Below the pieces are notes generated by a model. The model was not told the DNA's origin, searched no databases, and saw only the letters and a list, made by a program, of their open reading frames with translations. This document shows positions 32,058-40,472 of a DNA stretch of 46,906 bases, one piece after another. The stretch lies in NCBI GenBank assembly GCA_041946965.1, contig JBHGBM010000072.1, forward strand, positions 1-46,906, read 5' to 3'. The stretch is from JBHGBM01 sp041946965. Its GTDB lineage: Bacteria > Acidobacteriota > Terriglobia > Bryobacterales > Bryobacteraceae. A program made the translations under genes and the position numbers. The first letter of the stretch is position 1. The number at the start of each line of letters is the position of its first letter.

Positions 32058-33350
32058 CTACAACAGCCTCTGCCCCCGTTCTCCTACCCCCGGACCCGGC
32101 CGGCACTCCTGCCACAGCAGGTATCCCAGCGCATCCGAAAGATGCGTCCTCCGCCGGTCCCTCTCCTTGTCCACTTCCGTGCTGTCGGCTTTGTAACTTA
32201 CCTGCTCGAAGTCCAGGATCAGCTCCCTGCACTTCGGGTCCACGAACAGGCTCACCTCGCCCCGCGAGTTGCGCAGCCGTGAGTTAGTCAGCACTACACG
32301 GTCGCGCACCGCGGGATTGGCCCTCGGAACGCAATAACTTACCCGGTACGGATAAATACCGTCGAAGTACTCGCGAATAATCTGGTAGTCCGAGTCCCCC
32401 GTGGTCTGCTGCCGGTTGCCCGAGGCGTCCCCGTAGATGGTCACTCCGGGCCGGTGCGCCGGGTAGCGCCGGCAAAACTCCTCGCACGCCGCCGCCGTAG
32501 TCGCCCTCCGCAACACGATCTCGTCCAGCACTCGCATTTCCTCTCCCACCATCTGCGCCACCACCGAGCACATTGGGTCCACGTTGAAGTCCAGCGCCCA
32601 CAGCAGCGGAACCCACAGGTCCACGCTGAGTTCCCGCACGTGCACCGCGCGCTCGAACGCCGAGTACACCAGCCCCCCGCTCAGGCTCAGGTACTCCCCC
32701 ATCACCTCTTGGCGGAAAAAAGATTCGTCGTAGCTGCTCTTCAGCCGCTCGTAAAAATCCGGCACCTTCTCCAGCAGGTGGCGGTTCTCATACGCCGCCG
32801 CGATCACGGCTTCGTACCCGCGTACCGGCTCGCTGATGAACTTCCGGTACACCCAGTCGAACCCTTTCGGCGTCCACACCGCGAACCCGCACAGCCGCGC
32901 CGCCTTCGGGTCGCGCAAGCGCCCCTCCAGCCGCAGCCAGGCGTCCTCCGGACAATACGTCAGCTCGTCGATGCCGAACCACGCCAGGTTCGTGCCCCGC
33001 AGCCGCTCGTAATCGTCCACCGCGCGAAACACGATCCTCGACCGCGTGTCCCCCAGCGTCAGCGCATTGTCGGCTTTGTTCCACTCGTGCGGGATCCTGT
33101 TCTGGTGCAGGATCTCGAACAGCGCCGCCTGCGTCGAGTCCCGCAACATCGGAAACGTCGGCGCGCCCAGCAGCCCCATCCGTCCCGGATTCGAATACGC
33201 CAGCCGGATCGCCTCCTGGCACAGCGCCTGGCTCTTGCCGCTCCCGATCGGCCCCGAAAACCCCTTGAACCGCGCCGGGCTCTCGTGAAATTTTCGCTGC
33301 GAAGGAAGCGGTTCGTACCGGATTACTCGTTCGACGGGTTGTCGATCCAT
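32058..33350 (-). CDS. terL: Terminase large subunit
   Basis: The 430-residue protein has both terminase activities. ATPase: Walker A GPIGSGKS (33-40) and the Walker B-type GIDE (126-129) with catalytic E129. Nuclease: D254 (ALDFNVDP), D308 (YGDASG) and D406 (THLSDALGY), the three acidic residues of the RNase H fold. It packages DNA into the prohead. The set is complete, so packaging should work. GGAGG lies before ATG 33350. The neighbour before it overlaps by 28 bp. Headful or cos mode cannot be told from sequence. Confidence 0.93.
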   Translation of the reverse strand: MDRQPVERVIRYEPLPSQRKFHESPARFKGFSGPIGSGKSQALCQEAIRLAYSNPGRMGLLGAPTFPMLRDSTQAALFEILHQNRIPHEWNKADNALTLGDTRSRIVFRAVDDYERLRGTNLAWFGIDELTYCPEDAWLRLEGRLRDPKAARLCGFAVWTPKGFDWVYRKFISEPVRGYEAVIAAAYENRHLLEKVPDFYERLKSSYDESFFRQEVMGEYLSLSGGLVYSAFERAVHVRELSVDLWVPLLWALDFNVDPMCSVVAQMVGEEMRVLDEIVLRRATTAAACEEFCRRYPAHRPGVTIYGDASGNRQQTTGDSDYQIIREYFDGIYPYRVSYCVPRANPAVRDRVVLTNSRLRNSRGEVSLFVDPKCRELILDFEQVSYKADSTEVDKERDRRRTHLSDALGYLLWQECRPGPGVGERGQRLL

Positions 33351-33532
33351 GTCACCTTCACCTCCTTCGGCGCCTCGTCCTCCAATTGCTTCTTGAACTC
33401 CAGCAGCCGAAGCAGGTCTCCCATGGTGCCCTTGATCTCGTCCGCGTCCAACTTCCCTTCGATGCTCTGAAGCGCTTTCTCTACTAACTCCTTCTCACTC
33501 GCTTTCTTTTTCCTTTTTTTTGAAGGCGGCAT
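33323..33532 (-). CDS. Small basic protein in the terminase small-subunit position
   Basis: The 69-residue protein has a lysine-rich start (PPSKKRKKKASEKE) and then a helical, coiled-coil-like region (LVEKALQSIEGKL, GDLLRLLEFKKQLEDE). It lies directly before TerL, overlapping it by 28 bp. A TerS is normally 100-200 residues with an HTH; no HTH is present here. The reduced GTA small terminase is reported to lack specific DNA binding too, so a non-specific TerS is a fair guess. A regulatory or coat-binding role is possible. Confidence 0.5.
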   Translation of the reverse strand: MPPSKKRKKKASEKELVEKALQSIEGKLDADEIKGTMGDLLRLLEFKKQLEDEAPKEVKVTWIDNPSNE

Positions 33533-33553
33533 CCTGTCCCCATCCCAAACCTA

Positions 33554-33589
33554 TCACTCCGCCTCCATGCACTCCGGGCACACGTATCC
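33554..33589 (-). pseudogene. Possible end of a small zinc-ribbon gene at the module edge
   Basis: Between stops in one minus-strand frame the sequence reads GYVCPECMEAE, a CxxC-bearing end typical of short zinc-ribbon proteins. It is only 11 codons long and lacks a start signal. It may be a scar left where the module joins the chromosome, or chance. Confidence 0.2.
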
Positions 33590-33623
33590 CTAAGTGGTTG
33601 AAAAGCCGGATAAATAAAGTTGG

Positions 33624-34952
33624 CTAACTGCGGTGACCGCGCAGTAAAGCGCTCATGCGCCGCACGGTCTCGCGGTTGCCGCTCCTGTTCCGCAGCTCAT
33701 GCGGGTCCTTCTCGTAGTCGAACAACTCCACCGTGCCGTCCGGCCACTCCGTGTACCGGTACCGCTCGTCGCGCACCGAGGCCGCCATGCCCTTGCCCCG
33801 CGCCAGGTACGTGTATGCCGCCCGCTTCCATTCCGCCCGTGGATCCCGCAGCAGTGGAGCCAGGCTTGCGCCCTCCAGCCCCGCCCCCCTCGGCAGACCC
33901 GCCAGTTCCGCCAGCGTCGGATACAGGTCCGTGAACTCAACCATCCGCGCGCACGTCCGCCCCGCCGCCATTCCCGGAGCCGAAATCGTCAGCGGAACAC
34001 GGCATGACGGCTCGAACAGCGTGGACTTCCCCCACATCCCCCATTCACCCAAGTGCCATCCGTTGTCTCCGAAAAACACCACAATCGTGTTCCGCGCCAG
34101 CCCCGCGCCGTCCAGCGCCGCCATCACTCGCCCCACTTGCGCGTCCATGAACGAGATGCACGCGTAATAGGCCGCGATCGCCTGCCGCGCCAACTCCGGC
34201 GTCCCGTCCCGCACCGAAAACAGGTCCCAGTTCGGCCTTACCGAAGGCGACGTCCCCTCCGGCTTGGCTGCGAAATTCGGCGGCAGCGGAATCCGCGCCG
34301 CGTCGTACAGGTCGAAATACTTCTTCGGCGCCAGAAACGGCGTGTGCGGCTTGGCAAACCCCAGCGCCAGGAAGAACGGCTGCCGCCCTTTGAACTGCTC
34401 CATGAGTTCGATCGCCTTCGAAGCGTTGCGGTAGTCGAGCGTCTGCTTCTCGCCCTCGTCCGGCAGCGCCTGCCATCGGTCCGACGCCGCCTGCCGCTCC
34501 CGCGGCGTCCCCGGCGACGTCCTCACTCCGCCCTTCGCCACCGGTGTCCCCCCGATCTCCCACGCCCGGTCATCGTCCAACCCGCCGTGAAAGATCTTCC
34601 CCGCCGCCGCCGTCACATAGCCGTTCAGCCGGAAATACTGCGGCAGCGTCACCACCTCCGGCATGTTCAGCCGGAACCACCGCGTATTTCCCGTGATCCC
34701 CGTCGCCGGTGGGCGCTTTCCCGTCAGCAGCGAAGTTCGCGACGGATTGCACAACGGATATTGGCAATACGCCCGCTCGAACCGCACGCCGCGCCCCGCC
34801 AGCGCATCCAGGTGCGGCGTCTTCACCGGAAACCCGTAACACCCCAGCCGCACGTTCAAATCATCGGCGGCAATCAGCAGCACATTCGGCCTGCTTCGCC
34901 GAGCCAAAGCCATCCCAAGCAGCGCGTCCCGGCGCGTAATTGTGGCGTCCAT
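33624..34952 (-). CDS. Sulfatase (iduronate-2-sulfatase-like)
   Basis: This 442-residue protein has the alkaline-phosphatase-superfamily sulfatase core. Asp30/Asp31 (IAADD) are metal ligands, and C68 in the CNPSR motif (68-72) is the cysteine turned into formylglycine by the maturing enzyme. HxGLDDDRAWEIGG-like and VFFGDNGWHLGEWGMWGK segments, with Asp and Asn metal ligands, are present later. It should hydrolyse sulfate esters of polysaccharides. The N-terminus has RRDALLGMALARR, a short Tat-like sequence. A TAGAAT box lies six bases before ATG 34952. Confidence 0.92.
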   Translation of the reverse strand: MDATITRRDALLGMALARRSRPNVLLIAADDLNVRLGCYGFPVKTPHLDALAGRGVRFERAYCQYPLCNPSRTSLLTGKRPPATGITGNTRWFRLNMPEVVTLPQYFRLNGYVTAAAGKIFHGGLDDDRAWEIGGTPVAKGGVRTSPGTPRERQAASDRWQALPDEGEKQTLDYRNASKAIELMEQFKGRQPFFLALGFAKPHTPFLAPKKYFDLYDAARIPLPPNFAAKPEGTSPSVRPNWDLFSVRDGTPELARQAIAAYYACISFMDAQVGRVMAALDGAGLARNTIVVFFGDNGWHLGEWGMWGKSTLFEPSCRVPLTISAPGMAAGRTCARMVEFTDLYPTLAELAGLPRGAGLEGASLAPLLRDPRAEWKRAAYTYLARGKGMAASVRDERYRYTEWPDGTVELFDYEKDPHELRNRSGNRETVRRMSALLRGHRS

Positions 34953-34958
34953 GCGCAG

Positions 34959-34964
34959 ATTCTA
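34959..34964 (-). promoter_or_regulatory. Candidate -10 element, leaderless type
   Basis: TAGAAT (34964-34959) lies 6 nt before ATG 34952 of the sulfatase, with no ribosome binding site between. The box overlaps the stop of the ICMT-like remnant. Confidence 0.45.
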
Positions 34965-35218
34965 AAACAAAAAGGGCACGAACCGTCGAGTGCGCTTCAT
35001 GTATTCCATATACGCGGGACCGAACCGCGAGACGTTCTCCCGTTCCTCCGCCGCGGCCGTGGCGAATAGAAAACCCGTGGCACTGATCGCCAGCGCGATA
35101 CTCGCCATCCGCACCGGGTCCTTCAGGTATGCGCAGCCACACCGGCAAATCCACCAGCACCAGCACCGGCCGGCGCGCCCGCGAAAAGCGCCAGCCTGAT
35201 CAACGTGAAAATCAGTCT
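34962..35218 (-). pseudogene. Decayed isoprenylcysteine/phospholipid methyltransferase-like gene
   Basis: The stretch before the sulfatase shows pieces of an integral membrane methyltransferase in three frames. One frame gives LIFTLIRLALFAG, another PVLVLVDLPVWLRI, and the last about 60 codons give YLKDPVRMASIALAISATGF and then ENVSRFGPAYMEYMKRTRRF, ending with TAG at 34964-34962. The last part is the typical C-terminus (EE.E...FG..Y..Y...T..F.P) of the ICMT/PEMT group. The middle, with the SAM-binding region, is missing. Frameshifts and deletions make it non-functional. The stretch 34953-35240 holds nothing else. Confidence 0.6.
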
Positions 35219-35240
35219 ACACTAGCCTACGGAGACATCT

Positions 35241-35627
35241 ATGGCCATCTTCATCGTTCAACTCGGCACACCTCGCAAACCCGGCGAGGGTTTGCGGCTC
35301 GGGACGGTGCGGCGGCCGCCCCGCGGCGTGCCGAAATCCGACTTCGCCCGCCTCGATTTTTACGATGTCTGGTTCCCAAATCTGTCCCCTAGCGCCGAAC
35401 TGGTCCAGGAAGCCCAGAGCGCCGTGGACGACCGGGCATGGTCTGCCTTCCGTCGCAAGTTCCGTCGTGAAATGAGCGCACCGGACCGCAGCCGCGAACT
35501 CGATCTCCTGGCAGCCCTCTCCCATCAGACCAATCTCGCCTTGGGCTGCTACTGCCGCGACGAGAGCCGCTGCCACCGCTCCGTACTGCGCGAGCTTCTC
35601 TCTGAACGGGCGGCTGACGTGGTATGA
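35241..35627 (+). CDS. DUF488-family protein
   Basis: The 128-residue protein starts behind GGAGA at ATG 35241. The order VQLGTPR..EGLRLGTVRR, FARLDFYDVWFPNLSPS and LDLLAALSHQTNLALGCYCRDE fits DUF488, which also holds a CY.CRD-type conserved motif at the end, here GCYCRDESRCHR. The family is small, cytoplasmic and of unknown function. The strand-helix plan is complete. It is followed by 181 bp with no gene, then UxaA. Confidence 0.85.
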   Translation: MAIFIVQLGTPRKPGEGLRLGTVRRPPRGVPKSDFARLDFYDVWFPNLSPSAELVQEAQSAVDDRAWSAFRRKFRREMSAPDRSRELDLLAALSHQTNLALGCYCRDESRCHRSVLRELLSERAADVV

Positions 35628-35796
35628 GCATCAGGCGTCCTGAAGGCGGCTGGAACATCACCCGTCCCCCGCTTCACCCGGCCGAATTGCATCCAGAAAG
35701 ACTATGAACTGACGCTGGCCCGGCAAAAATCATTGAAAACCATCGAAGAACAGGTCCGCCAGCGCACCATCGCCGCGTCACCCCAGGCCCCCGCGT

Positions 35797-35802
35797 TACC
35801 AT
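35797..35802 (+). promoter_or_regulatory. Candidate -10 element, leaderless type
   Basis: TACCAT lies 6 nt before GTG 35809. Its internal ATG at 35801 is out of frame and opens no useful reading frame, which favours the GTG. The rest of 35628-35808 shows no gene. Confidence 0.4.
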
Positions 35803-35808
35803 GAGCCC

Positions 35809-37290
35809 GTGGAACCTCGCCTCATCCAGGTCAACCCCCGCGACAACGTCGCCATCGTAGCCAACCCCGAAGGTGCCACGCTCGCCGGGCACATCCCTCA
35901 GTCCCACAAGGCCGCCCTCGTCTCTATCCCCGCTGGCGCGCCCATCCTCCGCTACGGCCACGTCATCGGCCACGCCCTACGCGACATTCCCAAGGGCGCC
36001 TGGGTCCGCGAAGAATTCGTCGAAGCTCCGCGCCCGCCCGCGCTCGAAGGTCTCCCCCTCGCCACCGCTCCGCCGCCGCCCCTCCCCCCGCTCGAGGGTT
36101 TCACCTTCGAAGGCTATCGCGCCCGCGACGGCCGCACCGGCACCCGCAACCTGCTCGGCATCACCACTACCGTCCAGTGCGTCGCCCCCACTGTGGAGTA
36201 CGCCGCCGCCCGCATCCGCAACGAAATCCTGCCTCGCTACCCCAACGTGGACGGGGTCGTCGCCATCACCCACGGCTACGGCTGCGGAGTCGCCATTGAC
36301 GCTCCCCTGGCCGCCATTCCCATCGCCACCCTCGGCCACATCTCCCTCCATCCCAACATCGCCGCCGATCCCCTGGTCGTCAGTCTCGGCTGCGAAAAAC
36401 TCCAGCCCGCCCGCCTCCTCCCGAACGGCGATTTCCCCGTCATCCGCATGCAGGACGCCGAGCACCGCGGCTTCCAAGGCACGGTCGCCGCCATCATGCG
36501 CGCCGCCGAAACCCGCCTGGCCGAACTCGACCGCCGCCGCCGCGTCACCTGTCCCGCGGCGGACCTCATCGTCGGCCTTCAATGCGGCGGCAGCGACGCC
36601 TTCTCCGGCGTCACCGCCAATCCCGCCGTGGGCTTCGCCGCCGATCTCCTCGTCCGCGCCGGTGCCACCGTCATGTTCTCCGAAGTCACCGAGGTCCGCG
36701 ATGCCATCCACCTCCTCACGCCCCGCGCCGTCAACGAAGACGTGGCCCGCGCCCTCATCCGCGAAATGCGGTGGTATGACGACTACCTCCGCCTCGGAGG
36801 CGCCGACCGCAGCGCCAACCCTACTCCCGGCAACAAACGCGGCGGCCTCTCCAACGTCGTCGAAAAAGCCCTCGGCTCCATCGCCAAGGCCGGCAGCACC
36901 GCCATCGTTTCCGTCGCCTCTCACGGCGAGCGCGTCGCCGCCAAGGGCCTCGTCTTCGCCGCCACCCCCGCCGGCGACATGGTCTGCGGCACCCAGCAGC
37001 TCGCCTCCATGAACATGCACGTCTTCACCACCGGCGAAGGCACCCCCTACGGCCTCGCTTTGGTGCCCGTCATCAAGGTCTCATCCCGCACCGCGCTGGC
37101 CGAGCGCTGGCCCGACCTCATCGACGTCGACGCCGGCCGCATCGCCACCGGCGCCGCCTCCATCGAAGACACCGGCTGGGAAATCTTCCGCTTCATCCTC
37201 GAATCCGCCAGCGGACGCCGCCGGACCTGGGCCGAACGCTGGCAGCTTCACAACGCCTTGGTCCCCTTCACGCCAGGCCCTGTCACCTGA
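35809..37290 (+). CDS. UxaA/GarD-family dehydratase (altronate or galactarate dehydratase-like)
   Basis: This 493-residue protein joins an N-terminal SAF-like domain (about 1-75, DNVAIVANPEGATLAGH and GHVIGHALRDI) to a full D-galactarate/altronate dehydratase core. Core features are FEGYRARDGRTGTRNLLGI, ITHGYGCGVA, LGCEK and LQCGGSDAFSGVTANPA, the last the family signature. It removes water from a sugar acid to give a keto-deoxy acid, in the cytoplasm. The start is GTG 35809. It stands by itself between other carbohydrate genes, so galacturonate or galactarate use is inferred. Confidence 0.88.
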   Translation: MEPRLIQVNPRDNVAIVANPEGATLAGHIPQSHKAALVSIPAGAPILRYGHVIGHALRDIPKGAWVREEFVEAPRPPALEGLPLATAPPPPLPPLEGFTFEGYRARDGRTGTRNLLGITTTVQCVAPTVEYAAARIRNEILPRYPNVDGVVAITHGYGCGVAIDAPLAAIPIATLGHISLHPNIAADPLVVSLGCEKLQPARLLPNGDFPVIRMQDAEHRGFQGTVAAIMRAAETRLAELDRRRRVTCPAADLIVGLQCGGSDAFSGVTANPAVGFAADLLVRAGATVMFSEVTEVRDAIHLLTPRAVNEDVARALIREMRWYDDYLRLGGADRSANPTPGNKRGGLSNVVEKALGSIAKAGSTAIVSVASHGERVAAKGLVFAATPAGDMVCGTQQLASMNMHVFTTGEGTPYGLALVPVIKVSSRTALAERWPDLIDVDAGRIATGAASIEDTGWEIFRFILESASGRRRTWAERWQLHNALVPFTPGPVT

Positions 37291-37296
37291 TACGCT
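37291..37296 (+). promoter_or_regulatory. Candidate -10 element, leaderless type
   Basis: TACGCT lies 7 nt before ATG 37304 and directly after the UxaA stop codon. GCTCTCG between them is not a ribosome site. Confidence 0.4.
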
Positions 37297-37303
37297 GCTC
37301 TCG

Positions 37304-38680
37304 ATGAACCGCCGTCAGTTCCTCTTCTCCGCCGCCGCGGCCTTCGCCCCGCCCGCGCGCCGCCCCAACATCGTCCTCATCCTTGCCGACGACCTCGGCT
37401 GGGCCGACACCACCCCCTACGGAGGCGACCTTCACGAAACCCCCAACCTCGAGCGCCTCGCCGCCCAGGGCATGCGCTTCACACACGCCTATGCCGCCGC
37501 CCCCGTGTGCAGCCCCACCCGCGCCTCCATCCACACCGGCAAGTACCCCGCGCGCCTCCACATCACCATCTGGCGTGAGGCCGCGCACAACCCGCCCCGC
37601 AACCGCGCCGTAGTGCCGCCCATGGCCGAAGAAGACCTCCCCCAGCGCGACTGCACCCTCGCCGAGGCCCTGCGCGACAACGGCTACTTCACCGCCCACA
37701 TCGGCAAATGGCACCTCGGCAATGCCGAGAACTACCCTGAAGTCCACGGCTTCGACGTCAACATCGGCGGCACCCTCTGGGGCGCCCCTCAGACATACTT
37801 CTGGCCCTACCGCGGCAGCAAGCGCTTCGGCGGCGAATACCGCTACGTCCCCGGTCTCCACGGCGGCAAGCCGGAGGAATACCTCACGGACCGCCTCACC
37901 ACCGAAGCCATCAACCAGATCGATGCCGCCGGCGGCCGCCCCTTCTTCCTCAACCTCTGCCACCACGCCGTCCATACCCCCATCGAGGGCAAACCCGCCC
38001 TCGTGGAGCGCTACAAGTCGCGCATTCGCCCCGGACTGCGCCACCAGAACGCCGCCTACGCCGCCATGGTCCAGAACCTCGATGAGAACGTCGGACGTAT
38101 TCTCGACCACCTCGACCGCCGCGGCCTCGCCTCCAACACCGCCGTGATCTTTTTCTCCGATAACGGCGGCTATATCAACCAGGTGACGGACAACTATCCC
38201 CTCCGCTCCGGCAAGGGCTCGCTCTACGAAGGCGGCATCCGCGTCCCCCTCATCGTGCGCTGGCCCGGCATCACCCGCGCCGGCTCCGCCTCCGCCCAGC
38301 GCGTCTGCTCCACGGACCTCTACCCCACTATCCTCGAAGCCGCCGCCCTGCGCGGCGACCCCGCTCAGAACGCCGCCATGGATGGCCGCAGCGTCGCGAA
38401 CTTGCTGCGCGACCCCTCCGCCACGCTCTCGCGCGACGAGCTGTTCTTCCACTACCCGCACTACTACCACACCACCACGCCCGTCAGCGCCATCATTGCC
38501 CGTGATTGGAAATTGTTGGAATACCTGGAAGATGGCCGCGTCGAGCTCTACAACCTCGCCGCCGACCCAAGTGAGACGCGCGACCTCGCCCGCGAAAACT
38601 CCGCTCTGGCGGAGAAACTCCGCGCCCGCCTCCACGCCTGGCGCGCCGAGGTCAAAGCGCAGATGCCTGCCCGGCCATGA
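37304..38680 (+). CDS. Secreted sulfatase (arylsulfatase A-like)
   Basis: The 458-residue protein has a Tat-like start (NRRQFLFSAAAAFAPP) and the sulfatase core. D29/D30 (LADDLGWAD) are metal ligands, and C69 in CSPTR (69-73) is the residue changed to formylglycine. KWHLG and FFSDNGG hold further catalytic and metal residues. It belongs to a different subgroup from the one at 33.6 kb, which has a CNPSR motif. It should remove sulfate from a polysaccharide or aryl substrate outside the cytoplasm. It is convergent with the TadG-like gene, 3 bp apart. Confidence 0.92.
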   Translation: MNRRQFLFSAAAAFAPPARRPNIVLILADDLGWADTTPYGGDLHETPNLERLAAQGMRFTHAYAAAPVCSPTRASIHTGKYPARLHITIWREAAHNPPRNRAVVPPMAEEDLPQRDCTLAEALRDNGYFTAHIGKWHLGNAENYPEVHGFDVNIGGTLWGAPQTYFWPYRGSKRFGGEYRYVPGLHGGKPEEYLTDRLTTEAINQIDAAGGRPFFLNLCHHAVHTPIEGKPALVERYKSRIRPGLRHQNAAYAAMVQNLDENVGRILDHLDRRGLASNTAVIFFSDNGGYINQVTDNYPLRSGKGSLYEGGIRVPLIVRWPGITRAGSASAQRVCSTDLYPTILEAAALRGDPAQNAAMDGRSVANLLRDPSATLSRDELFFHYPHYYHTTTPVSAIIARDWKLLEYLEDGRVELYNLAADPSETRDLARENSALAEKLRARLHAWRAEVKAQMPARP

Positions 38681-38683
38681 GCT

Positions 38684-40462
38684 TTATTCCACCAGCGCCA
38701 CTGTGCGCACGGTCACCGGAATCGGCAGCTTCTCCATCGCGAACGCCGCGCTGCCCTGAATCTTCAGAGATCCCGCGATCAACTGCACCGGCACCTTGTA
38801 CGTGCCGCCGCCCTGCACCGTGGTCCAGGAGCCTCTCGGCTGGTAGATGATCCCGTACATTTTCGCCGTCGGCGACCCTTGGAGAAACAGCTCCGTTGAG
38901 GTCGGTGTCGCCAGATTCGTGTTCGGGCAGATGTACGATCCGCAATTCACATAGTGGCCCGTGTCATCGTATTTCACGATCGAATTCTTCTGGTCCTGCC
39001 ACGCCAGGACGTGGGCGAACTTCTTCAGCTCCGCCGGCAGGTTCGGTGAATTCGCATTCAACCCGTGCAGTTGGGTGACCACGTTCGCGTTTGACCCGCT
39101 CTGGAAACCGGCGTTGCCGTGCACCAGTTGGGCGGCCACCGGCTTCACCAGGCTCGGAATTTCCAGGCTGCGCCCCTGGGCGGTGTAGTTCGTGTCGGTA
39201 AACACGAAGAGCTCTCCCGCCGATGTCGCGCTGTCGTAATTGACATCCTTGATGCTCATGTTCGTGCTGACGCTGAACAGCGGGTTCGCCGTGCCGTTGT
39301 TCTTGCGTTTCACACCGGCGAAGATGTACCTGCCCGGGTCGAAGTACACCGTCGTTCCCGCGCTCTGGTTCTTAAACCCCCCAAAGAACACGTAATCCCC
39401 GAATCCCGTGCCGTTGTCGGAGAACCGTACGTAGCCTGATACCGTGATGGGTTCTCCGGTGGCATACGGATTCCCCTGGTTGTCTCTGGCCGTGGCGTAG
39501 TAATTCCCCGGCCTCAAAATCAGCGGATTGTTCGGATCGTTGCTTCCTACGATCGCTCCGCCGAGTATCTGGCGGTCCGGCAACCCCGTGGGCGGCGGAG
39601 GCTGGCCCTTGCCGCGCATCGGGTCAAGCGCGCCGCGGCTGTCTCGGTTGACCGGGGTCTCGATCCACTGGGCGTTGTTTGAGATCGTGTACCAACCCTT
39701 GCCGCGAATCCGTGTGAACGGCGAACGAATCGTGCCGCCGCCCGAGTTCTCGCCCGCGAACCGCCCGTCCGCCTCCGTGCCGTCTTTGTTCGATGCCATG
39801 TAAATGCCGCCGTCGGCCCGCAGCGCGTCCGCCCCCTGGTTGTTGTTCGCGCTCACCAACAGGTCCACGCCGCACGTCAGGTTCGCCGTGCTCTCCATCG
39901 GAATGCAATCCTTCTCGCGGTTCAACAGCACCACCGACGCGGTCATGTCCGCGTCTACGATCGCAGCCGTGGAGCGCGCCGTCACGTGCATCGCACCCTG
40001 GCCCATCACTGCGGACCAGAATTGCGGCACCTCCTGCTCCACTGTGATCGTGTTCCAGTACAAAGCCTGAATCCCCGGCGCTGTAGGCGGCGCCCCCGCT
40101 CCTCCAGCCGCACTTACTTTCTGGCGGCCGTAATCCCCGGACATGGTGAAACCGTTGATCTTGGCGTATAAACACGCCGCTTCGATGTTATTCGAGGGCG
40201 TGGCAGGCGGAGTCGCGGGGCACGGCGCGGTCCCCTGGCATATCACTTCCCCGCCGCACTTGATGTTGAACTCCTCCCCCGCCGCCCGGAATACCCGGTA
40301 CACCCCCGCCAGCGCCGCCGCATCCGCCGCCTTCTGCGCCCCGCGTTTCACGAAGTGCGCCCACCCCAGATCCACCGCCAGCGACATTAACCCGATCATG
40401 GCGAACAGCGACACCGTCACCATCATCAGCACCTGGCCCCGTTCGGATCCGCATCGTTTCAT
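38684..40462 (-). CDS. TadG-like Flp pilus assembly/secreted pseudopilin-type protein
   Basis: The 592-residue protein starts with the TadE/TadG N-terminus: ERGQVLMMVTVSLFAMIGLMSLAVDLGWA, a short basic tip and one membrane helix, then KRGAQKAADAAALAGV, the typical TadG alpha-helical neck. The large extracytoplasmic rest (residues of about 55-592) is rich in Gly, Asn and Ser, with several cysteine pairs, and has no VWA motif. It is anchored in the inner membrane with the rest outside. It follows two TadE-like genes, forming a three-gene operon. No Tad ATPase, secretin or prepilin peptidase is present here. Confidence 0.8.
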   Translation of the reverse strand: MKRCGSERGQVLMMVTVSLFAMIGLMSLAVDLGWAHFVKRGAQKAADAAALAGVYRVFRAAGEEFNIKCGGEVICQGTAPCPATPPATPSNNIEAACLYAKINGFTMSGDYGRQKVSAAGGAGAPPTAPGIQALYWNTITVEQEVPQFWSAVMGQGAMHVTARSTAAIVDADMTASVVLLNREKDCIPMESTANLTCGVDLLVSANNNQGADALRADGGIYMASNKDGTEADGRFAGENSGGGTIRSPFTRIRGKGWYTISNNAQWIETPVNRDSRGALDPMRGKGQPPPPTGLPDRQILGGAIVGSNDPNNPLILRPGNYYATARDNQGNPYATGEPITVSGYVRFSDNGTGFGDYVFFGGFKNQSAGTTVYFDPGRYIFAGVKRKNNGTANPLFSVSTNMSIKDVNYDSATSAGELFVFTDTNYTAQGRSLEIPSLVKPVAAQLVHGNAGFQSGSNANVVTQLHGLNANSPNLPAELKKFAHVLAWQDQKNSIVKYDDTGHYVNCGSYICPNTNLATPTSTELFLQGSPTAKMYGIIYQPRGSWTTVQGGGTYKVPVQLIAGSLKIQGSAAFAMEKLPIPVTVRTVALVE

Positions 40463-40472
40463 TGCACGCCCC

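Larger units (their letters stand above)
17466..33532 (-). mobile_element. 16-kb phage-derived packaging, head and tail module, gene-transfer-agent-like
   Basis: Eighteen genes in one direction, mostly with overlaps or gaps of a few bases, encode DNA packaging (TerL, possible small subunit), head (portal, scaffold, coat), connector and a complete non-contractile tail. No integrase, recombinase, replication, repressor, holin, endolysin or tRNA is present. No head maturation protease is seen either. Flanking genes are ordinary chromosomal genes (sulfatase and Wzt ATPase) within about 90 and 36 bp, and no direct repeats were noticed at the ends. Size, gene order and a 240-residue tape measure parallel the Rhodobacter capsulatus gene transfer agent. 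A decayed prophage or a headful defensive particle are alternatives. Confidence 0.7.

Noticed and set aside
30961..32196. 411-codon plus-strand frame opposite the portal gene
   Set aside because: Arg/His-rich shadow of the portal gene without a start signal.
32005..32232. N-terminal extension of the portal by 76 codons
   Set aside because: It overlaps the TerL gene in another frame and lacks portal features; a good ribosome site precedes ATG 32004.
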